From positions 1-12,021 of the forward strand of contig JAHIYT010000153.1 in assembly GCA_018814945.1 (NCBI GenBank): 12,021 nt of DNA. The letters run 5' to 3'. Every line of letters starts with the position of its first letter. Position 1 is the stretch's first letter. Origin of the DNA: Patescibacteria group bacterium (GTDB lineage: Bacteria; Patescibacteriota; Gracilibacteria; UM-FILTER-43-11). A program made the position numbers and the translations under genes. The notes under the pieces are model-generated. The model was not told the DNA's origin. It searched no databases and saw only the letters and a list, made by a program, of their open reading frames with translations. This document shows, in pieces, positions 6,208 through 12,021 of the stretch.

Positions 6208-6280
6208 AACTTTGAAAATCTGAAAACTTGAAAACTAAGTTCTTATACCTGGTTTTTCAGATTTTCAAGTTTTCAAAGTT
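6208..6280. repeat. Word-repeat palindrome filling the ATPase/tyrA-pheA gap
   Basis: Left arm 6208-6236 and right arm 6252-6280 are 29 nt each and match in inverted orientation at 23 positions. Outer AACTTTGAAAA/TTTTCAAAGTT is perfect over 11 bp. Inside, each arm consists of 8-nt words YYTGAAAA; the left arm reads TCTGAAAA then CTTGAAAA, and the right arm (reverse complement) has them in swapped order. The element occupies the entire gap: it starts 2 nt outside the upstream ATG option (6206) and ends 2 nt inside the ATPase stop codon. A weak leftward promoter (TTGAAA 6263-6268, 15-bp spacer, TATAAG 6242-6247) could lie in it. Confidence 0.85.
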
Positions 6281-8984
6281 ATTTTTTTGATTTTTTATTA
6301 TCAGGCTTTTTCTCGAATTTTTTCTCAGACACCTCAGTTTTGTTCGGGGCATGCTTTTTCTCTCCATCACCATCCTTCCCTTTCTCAAGTTTCTTAATCG
6401 GTTGGCTCCAGCGTAAGATCTTGTCCTCTACAATGGCACGTTCGGTACAATAGCGTTCACGAGATAAGCGTACGACTTTATCTCTTCGCTCTTCGTCTAA
6501 ATCAAAGTCTACAGGAGGTAATGTGCTAAGTGAGAATGTCTGACTTGGCATTCCGTCAATCATCAACTTTGTATAACAGCTATATTTTGGGAGTGTGATG
6601 ATGTCATTTGGTAATACTTCTTCAGAGAATTGATTGGAAAAGTACTCGGCATCCTCAAAACCAACCTGGAAACAAAGTGATGTACCCACATTACCAAATA
6701 CTGCATCGCGAACTTCATCCGGCATTTGTGCTACATACTGATTAGCCATTGTTAAGTTGAGCTTGTATTTACGAGCTTCAGAGAGAATGGTTGCAAAGGC
6801 ATCTGTGGCAAAATTTTGGAACTCATCCACGTATAAGTAGAAGTCTCTACGATCTTTTTCAGGTACATCCGCACGGCTCATCGCATCAAGCTGGAATTTT
6901 GTAATTAACATTGAACCGAGGAGACTTGAATTATCTTCACCAATTTTACCTTTGGAGAGATTTACGACAATGATCTTTCCGCTATCCATCATAAAGCGGA
7001 TATTTACCGTAGATTTCACTTGTCCAACGATATTGCGAATCATTGGAGAGGAAAGAAATTGTCCAACCTTATTTTGAATTGGGGATATTGCTTCAACTCT
7101 TTGGCGATCCTGGAATTTACCAAATTCATCAATCCAGAAACTTCTTACCATAGGATTTTGCAGTTTCTCTACTACCTTTCTTCGATATTCATCATCTACA
7201 AGAATACGCATAATACCGAGCATGGAAGTGTTTGGAGTTTCGGTAAGTGCAAGTAGGCAGTTTCGGAGGATGTGCTCAAGACGTGGTCCCCAACTATCGG
7301 AATACATCTTTTTAAATACACCAAGTAAGCCAGATGCCATTAGATTTCTTTTGTTTGGATCTTCGGTATATTCCAGCATATTAAATGCAAATGGATGAGA
7401 GACGTCGGATGGATCAAGAATAACAACATCATTTGTTCTGTAAGACGGAACGAAATCAATTACTTTGTCGGCCAAATCCCCGTGTGGATCAACTACCGCA
7501 ATACCCTTTCCTGCGCGCACATCAGAATAAGCCATGTTTTCCAGAAGTACAGATTTACCCATACCGGTTTTACCAATGATATATATGTGACGTCTGCGAT
7601 CTACGGTTTTGATTCCAAATAATTCTCGATGTCCGCGGAAATCAGTTTTACATATTATAGTTAATTCACTGTCTGGGATTGTCCCTGGCATTGGTAAATC
7701 GTTAGGCGGTTCAAGCTTACGAGATGTTACCCACATAACGTTCGGCGTTTTAACCTCCATTGATGGCATATGGTAGATGGTCGCTATCTCTTCAACATTC
7801 AGAATCATCGGTTTAATAACTAACCTTTGCTGATAACGCTTAAGAATTGCAGAGTTAGCTTTATTGATTTTTGAAATTCCAAAGCTATTTAAATTTGGTA
7901 GATCAAATTGTCTCAAGCTTCCTGCAATTTCATTTATCTTCACTTCAGCAAGATCAAGATTTTCTTTGCGAGGAATGTATACTATGCGGATGTTGGTATC
8001 AAAACTAAGACGTGTAACCTTGTCGACAGCCGCAGAAACTGGGTCTTCGCGATCATGCATTCTAGATACTTCTTCACGCAAATCCTGATCATCACTACTT
8101 TTTACACTAAGGTCTTTTGTTCTAAATCCTCTGAGTGACCAAAATAGGAGATAGAGAGGGGTGTAAAATAATCTTTTCCAAAATCCTCTCGCTAAATAAA
8201 TGTTTGTGGCTAATTTTTGAAGCCAAAAGACATTGTTAAACAGACCATTGCTAACTATTCTAAGACATTTTAAACCTCTTTTTCTCCACCAATCCCCTAT
8301 GGGTTCCATTGTAATCTGAATCCAAGCCTGCTCATCGGTGGCGTTTAACTTGGAAAGTGTTGCAGTAATGCCAGCTAGAGGTTCTGTTGCAATACGAGTA
8401 AGTTTATCTTCAAATTGTGGATAACGCTTGATTGGATAAATATCCGGATCGTCGAATCTTAATTCAGCTGTTATTGCGTATTTCATGGCCTCGACTTTCT
8501 TTTTGATGATAGCCGGTAGGTTTGATCCATCTGCTACCCCTTGAACCTCCACTTCTTCTGCTTCATCACCTGTAATCTGACCACTATAGGCAGCAAAAGC
8601 CTGAGTTGCATAATCATCGACCTCTTCAATTTCGACATCGGGATATTGAGCATAAATCTGGCTTTCAATTACATTTTTAAAACGCTTTGGCGTCCAGATA
8701 AAAAACTGAATTTTATTTTTAACATTTGCAATTTCAAGACTTATGCGCGGTTTTGTACGACCGAGAAGATAGTCACCCAATCCATAATTTTCTTCTAATC
8801 CATGAAGTGCTGAAAAAATTTGCTCGGCAACTATTGGACCTTTTTCATTTAATCTGGAAACAGCCACACGCAAAACAACAGATTTTAGATTTCTGTTATA
8901 ACTAGTTCTTCGCATCCTTAGAAAAATGCGATACAGAATGTAAAAACCTATGATTCCAAGAATAACTGGAAGATAATTTTGCAT
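6279..8984 (-). CDS. Membrane-anchored VirD4/TraD-like ATPase (type IV secretion coupling-protein family)
   Basis: A 901-residue P-loop ATPase of the HerA/FtsK-like VirD4/TraD/VirB4 clade. Residues ~4-22 form a single N-terminal membrane helix (LPVILGIIGFYILYRIF). A second hydrophobic patch lies at ~272-286. Residues ~30-440 are a large N-terminal region typical of CPR homologues, for which I can give no activity. The motor follows: Walker A GKTGMGKS (471-478), the VVDPHGDLADKVID strand (497-510), Walker B FYLYVDEFQNF (715-725) with acidic D720/E721, and ARKYKLNLTMANQYVAQM (737-754), the region of the TraD/VirD4 sensor glutamine. The C-terminal ~35 residues are Lys/Glu-rich and probably disordered. 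It likely moves DNA or protein across the membrane, or helps assemble an envelope machine. No relaxase, VirB or pilin gene accompanies it in the window. It starts a leftward unit with tyrA-pheA 90 nt downstream. Confidence 0.85.
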   Translation of the reverse strand: MQNYLPVILGIIGFYILYRIFLRMRRTSYNRNLKSVVLRVAVSRLNEKGPIVAEQIFSALHGLEENYGLGDYLLGRTKPRISLEIANVKNKIQFFIWTPKRFKNVIESQIYAQYPDVEIEEVDDYATQAFAAYSGQITGDEAEEVEVQGVADGSNLPAIIKKKVEAMKYAITAELRFDDPDIYPIKRYPQFEDKLTRIATEPLAGITATLSKLNATDEQAWIQITMEPIGDWWRKRGLKCLRIVSNGLFNNVFWLQKLATNIYLARGFWKRLFYTPLYLLFWSLRGFRTKDLSVKSSDDQDLREEVSRMHDREDPVSAAVDKVTRLSFDTNIRIVYIPRKENLDLAEVKINEIAGSLRQFDLPNLNSFGISKINKANSAILKRYQQRLVIKPMILNVEEIATIYHMPSMEVKTPNVMWVTSRKLEPPNDLPMPGTIPDSELTIICKTDFRGHRELFGIKTVDRRRHIYIIGKTGMGKSVLLENMAYSDVRAGKGIAVVDPHGDLADKVIDFVPSYRTNDVVILDPSDVSHPFAFNMLEYTEDPNKRNLMASGLLGVFKKMYSDSWGPRLEHILRNCLLALTETPNTSMLGIMRILVDDEYRRKVVEKLQNPMVRSFWIDEFGKFQDRQRVEAISPIQNKVGQFLSSPMIRNIVGQVKSTVNIRFMMDSGKIIVVNLSKGKIGEDNSSLLGSMLITKFQLDAMSRADVPEKDRRDFYLYVDEFQNFATDAFATILSEARKYKLNLTMANQYVAQMPDEVRDAVFGNVGTSLCFQVGFEDAEYFSNQFSEEVLPNDIITLPKYSCYTKLMIDGMPSQTFSLSTLPPVDFDLDEERRDKVVRLSRERYCTERAIVEDKILRWSQPIKKLEKGKDGDGEKKHAPNKTEVSEKKFEKKPDNKKSKK

Positions 8985-9180
8985 ATTTTTATTTTTACTA
9001 ACTTATTCTAGCGAATTTTCACGAAAATATATAGTAAAATGGATGATTAATTTCCAATTTCCAATAAAATTCTAATTTTGATTTTCTAATATCTAATGTG
9101 CTCATTAGAAATTAGAAAATTAGTCATTGATTATTCACTGGAAATTAAAAATTGGTTATTGAAAATTATTATTAATCGGG
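8985..9180. repeat. AT-rich gap with a long 18-bp palindrome and word repeats
   Basis: The gap between the ATPase start and the GC-rich gene region is very AT-rich. Its centre is a hairpin with arms 9081-9098 and 9103-9120 (ATTTTCTAATATCTAATG against CATTAGAAATTAGAAAAT), 17 of 18 pairs, loop TGCT. Outside it, words TTTCCAA (9051-9057, 9058-9063 partly) recur inverted as GGAAATT and ATTGG (about 9140-9157), so the palindrome is nested and imperfect over roughly 9051-9175. A weak leftward promoter for the ATPase gene may lie at 9031-9057 (TTGGAA, 15-bp spacer, TACTAT). No coding sequence is supported here. Confidence 0.75.
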
Positions 9181-9221
9181 CCTCCAGCACGCTCCGTAGT
9201 CGGTTGGAACGTGCGTGGAGG
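9181..9221 (-). terminator. Terminator-like hairpin after the twin-CX3C gene
   Basis: CCTCCA (9181-9186) pairs with TGGAGG (9216-9221); inside it GCACG pairs with CGTGC and TCC with GGA, with one bulge and one mismatch, around a loop of about 10 nt. It lies 31 nt beyond the TGA of the leftward gene at 9253. The leftward sequence after it is only weakly T-rich, so termination is likely but not certain. Confidence 0.55.
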
Positions 9222-9252
9222 TCTCGTGGTCGTGGTGCCCGATGTCGGCCGA

Positions 9253-9561
9253 TCAGATCGGCCGTTGACGGTGGTTGATGATGATATTCAGTCCGCCGAT
9301 CAGCAGGATGGCGCATGCCGCACCGAGGAAGGCGCGAATGCTGGTCGGGAGGCTGTAGGGCTCCTCGGCAGAGTCGTCATCGTCGGCGGTGATGCACTCG
9401 TCGAAGCAGGCGCTCTGTGGCGCACACAGCTCTTCGCAGTGCTCTTGACGGCTGGATTCCTGGGCATCCGCCTTCTTGACGATGGCCACGACGACCAAAA
9501 CGCCGACCAAGAAGTAAGCGGTTATCATGATGGCTTGCCAGTGCTTTTTCTCCATCTTCAT
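9253..9561 (-). CDS. Small GC-rich membrane protein with twin CX3C motif
   Basis: A 102-residue protein I cannot assign to a family. Residues 8-30 are strongly hydrophobic (WQAIMITAYFLVGVLVVVAIV) and end in KKADAQ, so they are either a membrane anchor or a signal peptide cut after ADA (31-33). Residues 42-56 contain C-x3-C-x5-C-x3-C (CEELCAPQSACFDEC), a pattern able to make two disulfides across a helical hairpin. An acidic run (TADDDDSAEE) follows, and residues 75-96 (IRAFLGAACAILLIGGLNIII) are a membrane helix with a short basic tail. The start at 9561 is fixed by AGGAGA 7 nt upstream. Counted lines within it give 55-68% GC and it ends in TGA, both unlike the backbone genes, which suggests transfer. 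Leader sequence 9582-9599 can form a 5-bp hairpin. Confidence 0.7.
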   Translation of the reverse strand: MKMEKKHWQAIMITAYFLVGVLVVVAIVKKADAQESSRQEHCEELCAPQSACFDECITADDDDSAEEPYSLPTSIRAFLGAACAILLIGGLNIIINHRQRPI

Positions 9562-9568
9562 GGAACTG

Positions 9569-9574
9569 TCTCCT
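9569..9574 (-). promoter_or_regulatory. Shine-Dalgarno site of the twin-CX3C gene
   Basis: AGGAGA on the reverse strand, 7 nt before the ATG at 9561. It decides between this start and a possible in-frame start nine codons upstream at 9588. Confidence 0.75.
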
Positions 9575-9620
9575 AAACAAAGGTGCATATTTCAGCACCC
9601 GGGTTTTGTTCGGTCCCACT

Positions 9621-9742
9621 TTCACAAAGAGGGCACCTAGTAGGCAAACAAGAACCAACAACGATCCCGATTATTCGAGATGATGAGGGTAGAAGTTGCC
9701 AACCACGTAGCTCTTTGTGAAGAGATTATGATGTGAAAGAGC
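9621..9742. repeat. Inverted repeat and hairpin in the 9562-9778 gap
   Basis: TTCACAAAGAG (9621-9631) is repeated in inverted form as CTCTTTGTGAA (9711-9721), 79 nt apart. The right copy also lies in a local hairpin, GCTCTTT (9710-9716) with AAAGAGC (9736-9742). This hairpin is downstream of the leftward hypothetical gene ending at 9779 and could help end its transcript, though no T-run follows. A promoter for the twin-CX3C gene must lie in this gap, but I found no convincing match. Confidence 0.55.
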
Positions 9743-9778
9743 ATTATTCTTATTCTGGCCTAAAAGGTTCAACAAGTA

Positions 9779-10156
9779 CTATATAGGTTCTTGTACCTTA
9801 CGTTTTACTTCTTCAATAGGAGAATCTGGATCACGCAAAGGGCAATCACCATTTAAACAATCTCTGCACTCTAAACGATAGGCATTTACAATAGGTGCCA
9901 GCTCACCTGCTTCTACTATTAATTCCTGAGATTCTTTTCCACTATTTGATAAAGGGAAAATCTTCATAAGATCAAGATCGTGAAGTTGATCATGGGTCAC
10001 GCATGTCGACTGATTAACTAATTGTCTCAATTGCAACATTACAAGTACTCGATCTTCCTCAAAATCAGATTGGGGTCTTGATTTAACATTATCAATTTCA
10101 CGAGTGAGCATGGTTCGAACGTTATAACCCATTTCTGGTTTAAGTTGTTTAGCCAT
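9779..10156 (-). CDS. Hypothetical protein with a cysteine cluster (core frame; may start further upstream)
   Basis: The core from ATG 10156 encodes 125 residues (MAKQLKPEMGYNVRTMLTREI...), soluble and mostly helical, with no signal peptide. Near the C-terminus is YRLECRDCLNGDCPLRD, a C-x2-C-x4-C cluster (97, 100, 105) that might bind a metal together with an upstream His (H55 or H59), although the fourth ligand is uncertain. I do not recognise the family. The frame stays open upstream to a TTG at 10345 (188 residues), and ATG 10195 (SEMLIFF...) is another option. The upstream 63 residues are polar and then hydrophobic and look less protein-like, and the TTG overlaps a repeat word, so I prefer 10156. 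No start has a clear Shine-Dalgarno. A good leftward promoter at 10417-10444 serves any of them. Confidence 0.6.
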   Translation of the reverse strand: MAKQLKPEMGYNVRTMLTREIDNVKSRPQSDFEEDRVLVMLQLRQLVNQSTCVTHDQLHDLDLMKIFPLSNSGKESQELIVEAGELAPIVNAYRLECRDCLNGDCPLRDPDSPIEEVKRKVQEPI

Positions 10157-10245
10157 AATATTGGGGGGTAAAAAGTTTATAAAAAAAATCAACATTTCAC
10201 TGTTAAGAAAAAATTCCTTACTTGTGAAAGGTCCACTGGTTTTAG

Positions 10246-10267
10246 TCTCTCCGTTCTTTTGGAGAGA
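10246..10267 (-). other. Hairpin in the leader (or 5' coding part) of the cysteine-cluster gene
   Basis: TCTCTCC (10246-10252) and GGAGAGA (10261-10267) form a perfect 7-bp stem around an 8-nt loop. If translation starts at 10156 it lies in an approximately 250-nt leader and might be regulatory; if it starts at 10345 it is coding. Confidence 0.45.
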
Positions 10268-10416
10268 TAAATTTCCTGACTGATTCACATTTTTCCTAGA
10301 ATCAGGCTCTTCTTCCTTACAGCTCACTTTACTGGAATTAGCCAATGGCTACTATCTGTAAGTTTACAAGCGCACCTATAGTGGATAGGTATCAGGGTTT
10401 ACAATTTACAAGAAAC

Positions 10417-10444
10417 ATTTTAACATATATTAAATATTTGTCAA
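10417..10444 (-). promoter_or_regulatory. Strong leftward sigma-70-type promoter
   Basis: The reverse strand reads TTGACA (10439-10444), a 16-bp spacer, then TAAAAT (10417-10422) with TG one base upstream, giving an extended -10. Transcription would begin near 10410 and run left into the cysteine-cluster gene. Confidence 0.75.
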
Positions 10445-10504
10445 TAGTAATGTTAATCTTTTATTTATTGGCTAAATGCAGTACAATCCTTACGCTTAAT
10501 TACC

Positions 10505-10587
10505 AATTGCTAAGCCAGTTGCTGATCCATAGCTAATCCAATAGCTACTGGATATACAACTGGATAAGCCATCGGATAAGCAACCGG
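10505..10587. repeat. 11-nt phased inverted-repeat array in the miaB leader
   Basis: From 10518 the sequence can be cut into six consecutive 11-nt units (10518-10528, 10529-10539, 10540-10550, 10551-10561, 10562-10572, 10573-10583). The first two read gttGCTgATCC and ataGCTaATCC; units five and six, ggataagccat and cggataagcaa, are the same word in reverse complement. Related words (GGCTAA, CCAATGGCTACT) also occur at about 10337-10352 and 10467-10475. The array ends 4 nt before the miaB ATG. The rest of the gap (10346-10504) holds the leftward promoter and no other feature that I can support; a rightward promoter with TACAAT near 10482 is possible but has a poor -35. Confidence 0.75.
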
Positions 10588-10591
10588 AAAT

Positions 10592-11923
10592 ATGAAATAT
10601 TTTATTCAAACATATGGGTGTCAGATGAACTACTCCGATTCGGAGAGGTTAACGACTGTTTTGAAGAAGCTTGGATACAAAGAATGTGATCATTACAATA
10701 AGGCTGATCTTATTATTTTAAATACCTGTTCCGTTAAACAAAATGCGGATAATAGAATTTATGGCCTTGGTGAGCCATTCGCAGAGTTAAAGAAAAAAAA
10801 CCCTAAACTCAAAATTGGTATAACTGGTTGTGCTATCCGCAAAGGTACGGGTATTCGAGGTGAATGTAAGGATCAGATTTTTAGAAGAATGGATACGGTT
10901 GATTTTGTTTTTAGAATAAAAGATCTGATGCAGGTTCCGGAGATACTCAGAAAACTTCATCACGTAGAAGGTGCGGATGAGGTGAAAGATTTACTAAATT
11001 ATTTTCATATTGATCCGACCGTTGCAAATATTACTCAGGTTTTTATACCGATTATGAGCGGATGTAATAATTTTTGCGCTTATTGCATAGTGCCCTACGC
11101 TAGGGGTAGAGAGGAAAGCAGAAGTATGTCGGAGATTTTGGAGGAGGTTGAAAAAATGGCTAAAAGAGGTGCAAAAGAGGTGAATTTAGTTGGTCAGAAT
11201 GTAAATACTTATAAACCGAGTGATGCGAGTCCGGACTCCAAAGAAACTCCATTCACACAATTATTGAGGAAAATTGATGCCGTGCAAGGAATTGATAGAA
11301 TTAGATTTTATACTGTGCATCCAAAGGATATGACGGATGATGTTATAAATTTGTACGGAGAACTAAAGAGTATGGTTCCGCATTTGCATTTACCAGTTCA
11401 ATCCGGTTCGAATTCGGTTTTAAAGAGAATGAATCGTTTGTATACTGTTGAGAGATTTAAGGAATTGGTGAGTAAGATGAGGAAAAAAATGCCAAATATA
11501 TCTATTTCCACCGATATTATTGTTGGTTTTTGCGGTGAGGCGGAAGAGGAATTTATGGAAAGTGTTAATTTGATTAAGGATGAAAAAATTGATTTAGTTT
11601 ATGTCTCAAAATACTCCGAAAGACCAGGTACTTTGGCACAAAAGGAGCTTGAGGACGATGTTTCTGATGATGTTAAAAAGGAGAGGTTTGAGAAAATTAC
11701 TGAAATTATGAAAGATGTTTCTCATGAATATAATCAACAATTCCTCGGCAAGACTGTTCAGGTTTTAGTGGAAAAAGTTGCAAAAGGTTATGCGAGTGGA
11801 AAAATACCGGAGTATAAAATGTGTAGGTTTAAATCTGATGATCCGAGTTTGATTGGAGAGTATATAAATGTGAAGGTTGATAAGGCGATGGAGTGGTGTC
11901 TTGAGGGCGACGTTGTCGCCTAA
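10592..11923 (+). CDS. miaB: MiaB, tRNA-2-methylthio-N6-dimethylallyladenosine synthase
   Basis: A 443-residue radical-SAM methylthiotransferase, full length for the family, which adds the 2-methylthio group to i6A37 of tRNAs reading UNN codons. The N-terminal UPF0004 domain carries the auxiliary-cluster cysteines C10 (TYGCQMN), C46 (NTCSVKQNAD) and C80. The radical-SAM CxxxCxxC is SGCNNFCAYCIVPYARGREESRS (C158, C162, C165). LVGQNVNTY (199-207), HLPVQSGS (267-274) and YSERPGTLA (341-349) follow, and a TRAM RNA-binding domain spans about 384-443. Two departures from usual MiaB are visible: the third-cysteine region reads GCAIRKGTGIRGECKD with an extra cysteine (C92), and the common GFPGE reads GFCGE (312-316). 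TYGCQMN and the CNNFC block favour MiaB over RimO or MtaB. It starts 4 nt after the 11-nt repeat array, with only a GGA-like ribosome site. Confidence 0.93.
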   Translation: MKYFIQTYGCQMNYSDSERLTTVLKKLGYKECDHYNKADLIILNTCSVKQNADNRIYGLGEPFAELKKKNPKLKIGITGCAIRKGTGIRGECKDQIFRRMDTVDFVFRIKDLMQVPEILRKLHHVEGADEVKDLLNYFHIDPTVANITQVFIPIMSGCNNFCAYCIVPYARGREESRSMSEILEEVEKMAKRGAKEVNLVGQNVNTYKPSDASPDSKETPFTQLLRKIDAVQGIDRIRFYTVHPKDMTDDVINLYGELKSMVPHLHLPVQSGSNSVLKRMNRLYTVERFKELVSKMRKKMPNISISTDIIVGFCGEAEEEFMESVNLIKDEKIDLVYVSKYSERPGTLAQKELEDDVSDDVKKERFEKITEIMKDVSHEYNQQFLGKTVQVLVEKVAKGYASGKIPEYKMCRFKSDDPSLIGEYINVKVDKAMEWCLEGDVVA

Positions 11924-12021
11924 TTACAAGATTAACGCTTCGCTTATTAGTTATTACAAAATTATTTTGATGTAGAAATATCCAGCCTAATCTTGTAATC
12001 TTGTAATAGCTAATCTTGTAA
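11924..12021. repeat. Word-repeat palindrome downstream of miaB, running to the window edge
   Basis: TTACAAGATTA (11924-11934, directly after the miaB stop) is matched in inverted orientation by TAATCTTGTAA at 11988-11998 and 12011-12021, with an overlapping third copy AATCTTGTAA at 11997-12006. A diverged word TTATTACAAAATTA lies at 11951-11964. The element may continue past the edge. It could fold at the 3' end of the miaB transcript, but there is no GC-rich stem with T-run, so I do not call it an intrinsic terminator. Confidence 0.75.

Noticed and set aside
9031-9040. Rightward promoter -10 (TAGTAAAAT) in the AT-rich gap
   Set aside because: There is no acceptable -35 at 15-19 bp and no rightward gene follows; AT-rich sequence makes such matches common.
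1633-9561. Recoded TGA (as in Gracilibacteria/SR1)
   Set aside because: All recognisable proteins (CsaA, MiaB, TyrA-PheA, the ATPase, threonine dehydrogenase) are full length without any in-frame TGA, and the two TGA codons seen end plausible proteins. They are better explained by a different composition of those two genes.
9377-9661. Leftward frame starting MLVLVCLLGALFVKVGPN, lipoprotein-like at its N-terminus
   Set aside because: It overlaps the twin-CX3C gene in another frame, lacks a good ribosome site, and turns into an Arg/Gly-rich out-of-frame sequence after the first third. The overlapping frame has a strong Shine-Dalgarno, two hydrophobic helices and a regular Cys pattern.
9660-9778. 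tRNA-like GGTTCAA near 9766
   Set aside because: No acceptor stem, anticodon arm or CCA-adjacent pairing could be found around it; no tRNA or rRNA gene was seen anywhere in the window.
10345-10536. Rightward 63-codon frame before miaB
   Set aside because: It crosses a strong leftward promoter and the repeat words, has no ribosome site, and shows no domain or helix pattern.
10505-10587. CRISPR-like array
   Set aside because: Units are only 11 nt, degenerate and contiguous with no spacers, and occur in both orientations. No cas gene is present in the window.

Overview
The window looks like chromosomal DNA from a streamlined, AT-rich bacterium, most plausibly a member of the Patescibacteria/CPR (a Peregrinibacteria-like lineage is my guess). 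This is inference. It rests on short intergenic gaps, a predominance of unrecognised small secreted proteins, a stand-alone membrane-anchored VirD4/TraD-type ATPase, near absence of Shine-Dalgarno sequences in front of the AT-rich genes, and standard use of TGA as stop. Backbone genes have roughly 35-40% GC (22/60 counted in 3061-3120).

Layout. 1-151 is the 3' end of an unidentified gene. 213-1163 is an SDR-type L-threonine 3-dehydrogenase, followed by a repeat-rich leader and csaA (1245-1580), which ends in a double-hairpin terminator. A leftward, GC-richer secreted-protein gene lies at 1633-2232. Three rightward genes follow: 2433-3380, a protein with a tandemly duplicated unknown domain; 3535-3735, a 66-residue protein; and 3799-4509, a secreted CARDB-like protein. 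Three of these gaps hold recognisable sigma-70-type promoters. A convergent leftward pair occupies 4506-8984: a fused prephenate dehydrogenase/prephenate dehydratase with ACT domain, preceded by a 901-residue VirD4/TraD-like ATPase. A second GC-rich leftward gene (9253-9561) encodes a small membrane protein with a twin CX3C motif. A leftward hypothetical (core 9779-10156) and the rightward tRNA methylthiotransferase miaB (10592-11923) close the window.

Functions. The recognisable genes are housekeeping: threonine catabolism, phenylalanine/tyrosine synthesis, tRNA binding and tRNA 2-methylthio modification. They do not form one pathway. The ATPase and three exported proteins point to envelope or DNA-transport functions.

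The most unusual signal is in the gaps. At least five intergenic regions (1168-1239, 6208-6280, 9051-9175, 10505-10587, 11924-12021) contain imperfect palindromes built from short repeated words of about 7-12 nt. Each locus uses its own word, and in several the words are permuted between the two arms. A second signal is two GC-rich gene islands (about 52-55% and 55-68% GC on counted lines) with strong Shine-Dalgarno sites and TGA stops, unlike every other gene here. A third is a near-perfect intrinsic terminator for the secreted gene at 3799, embedded inside the coding sequence of the convergent tyrA-pheA fusion.
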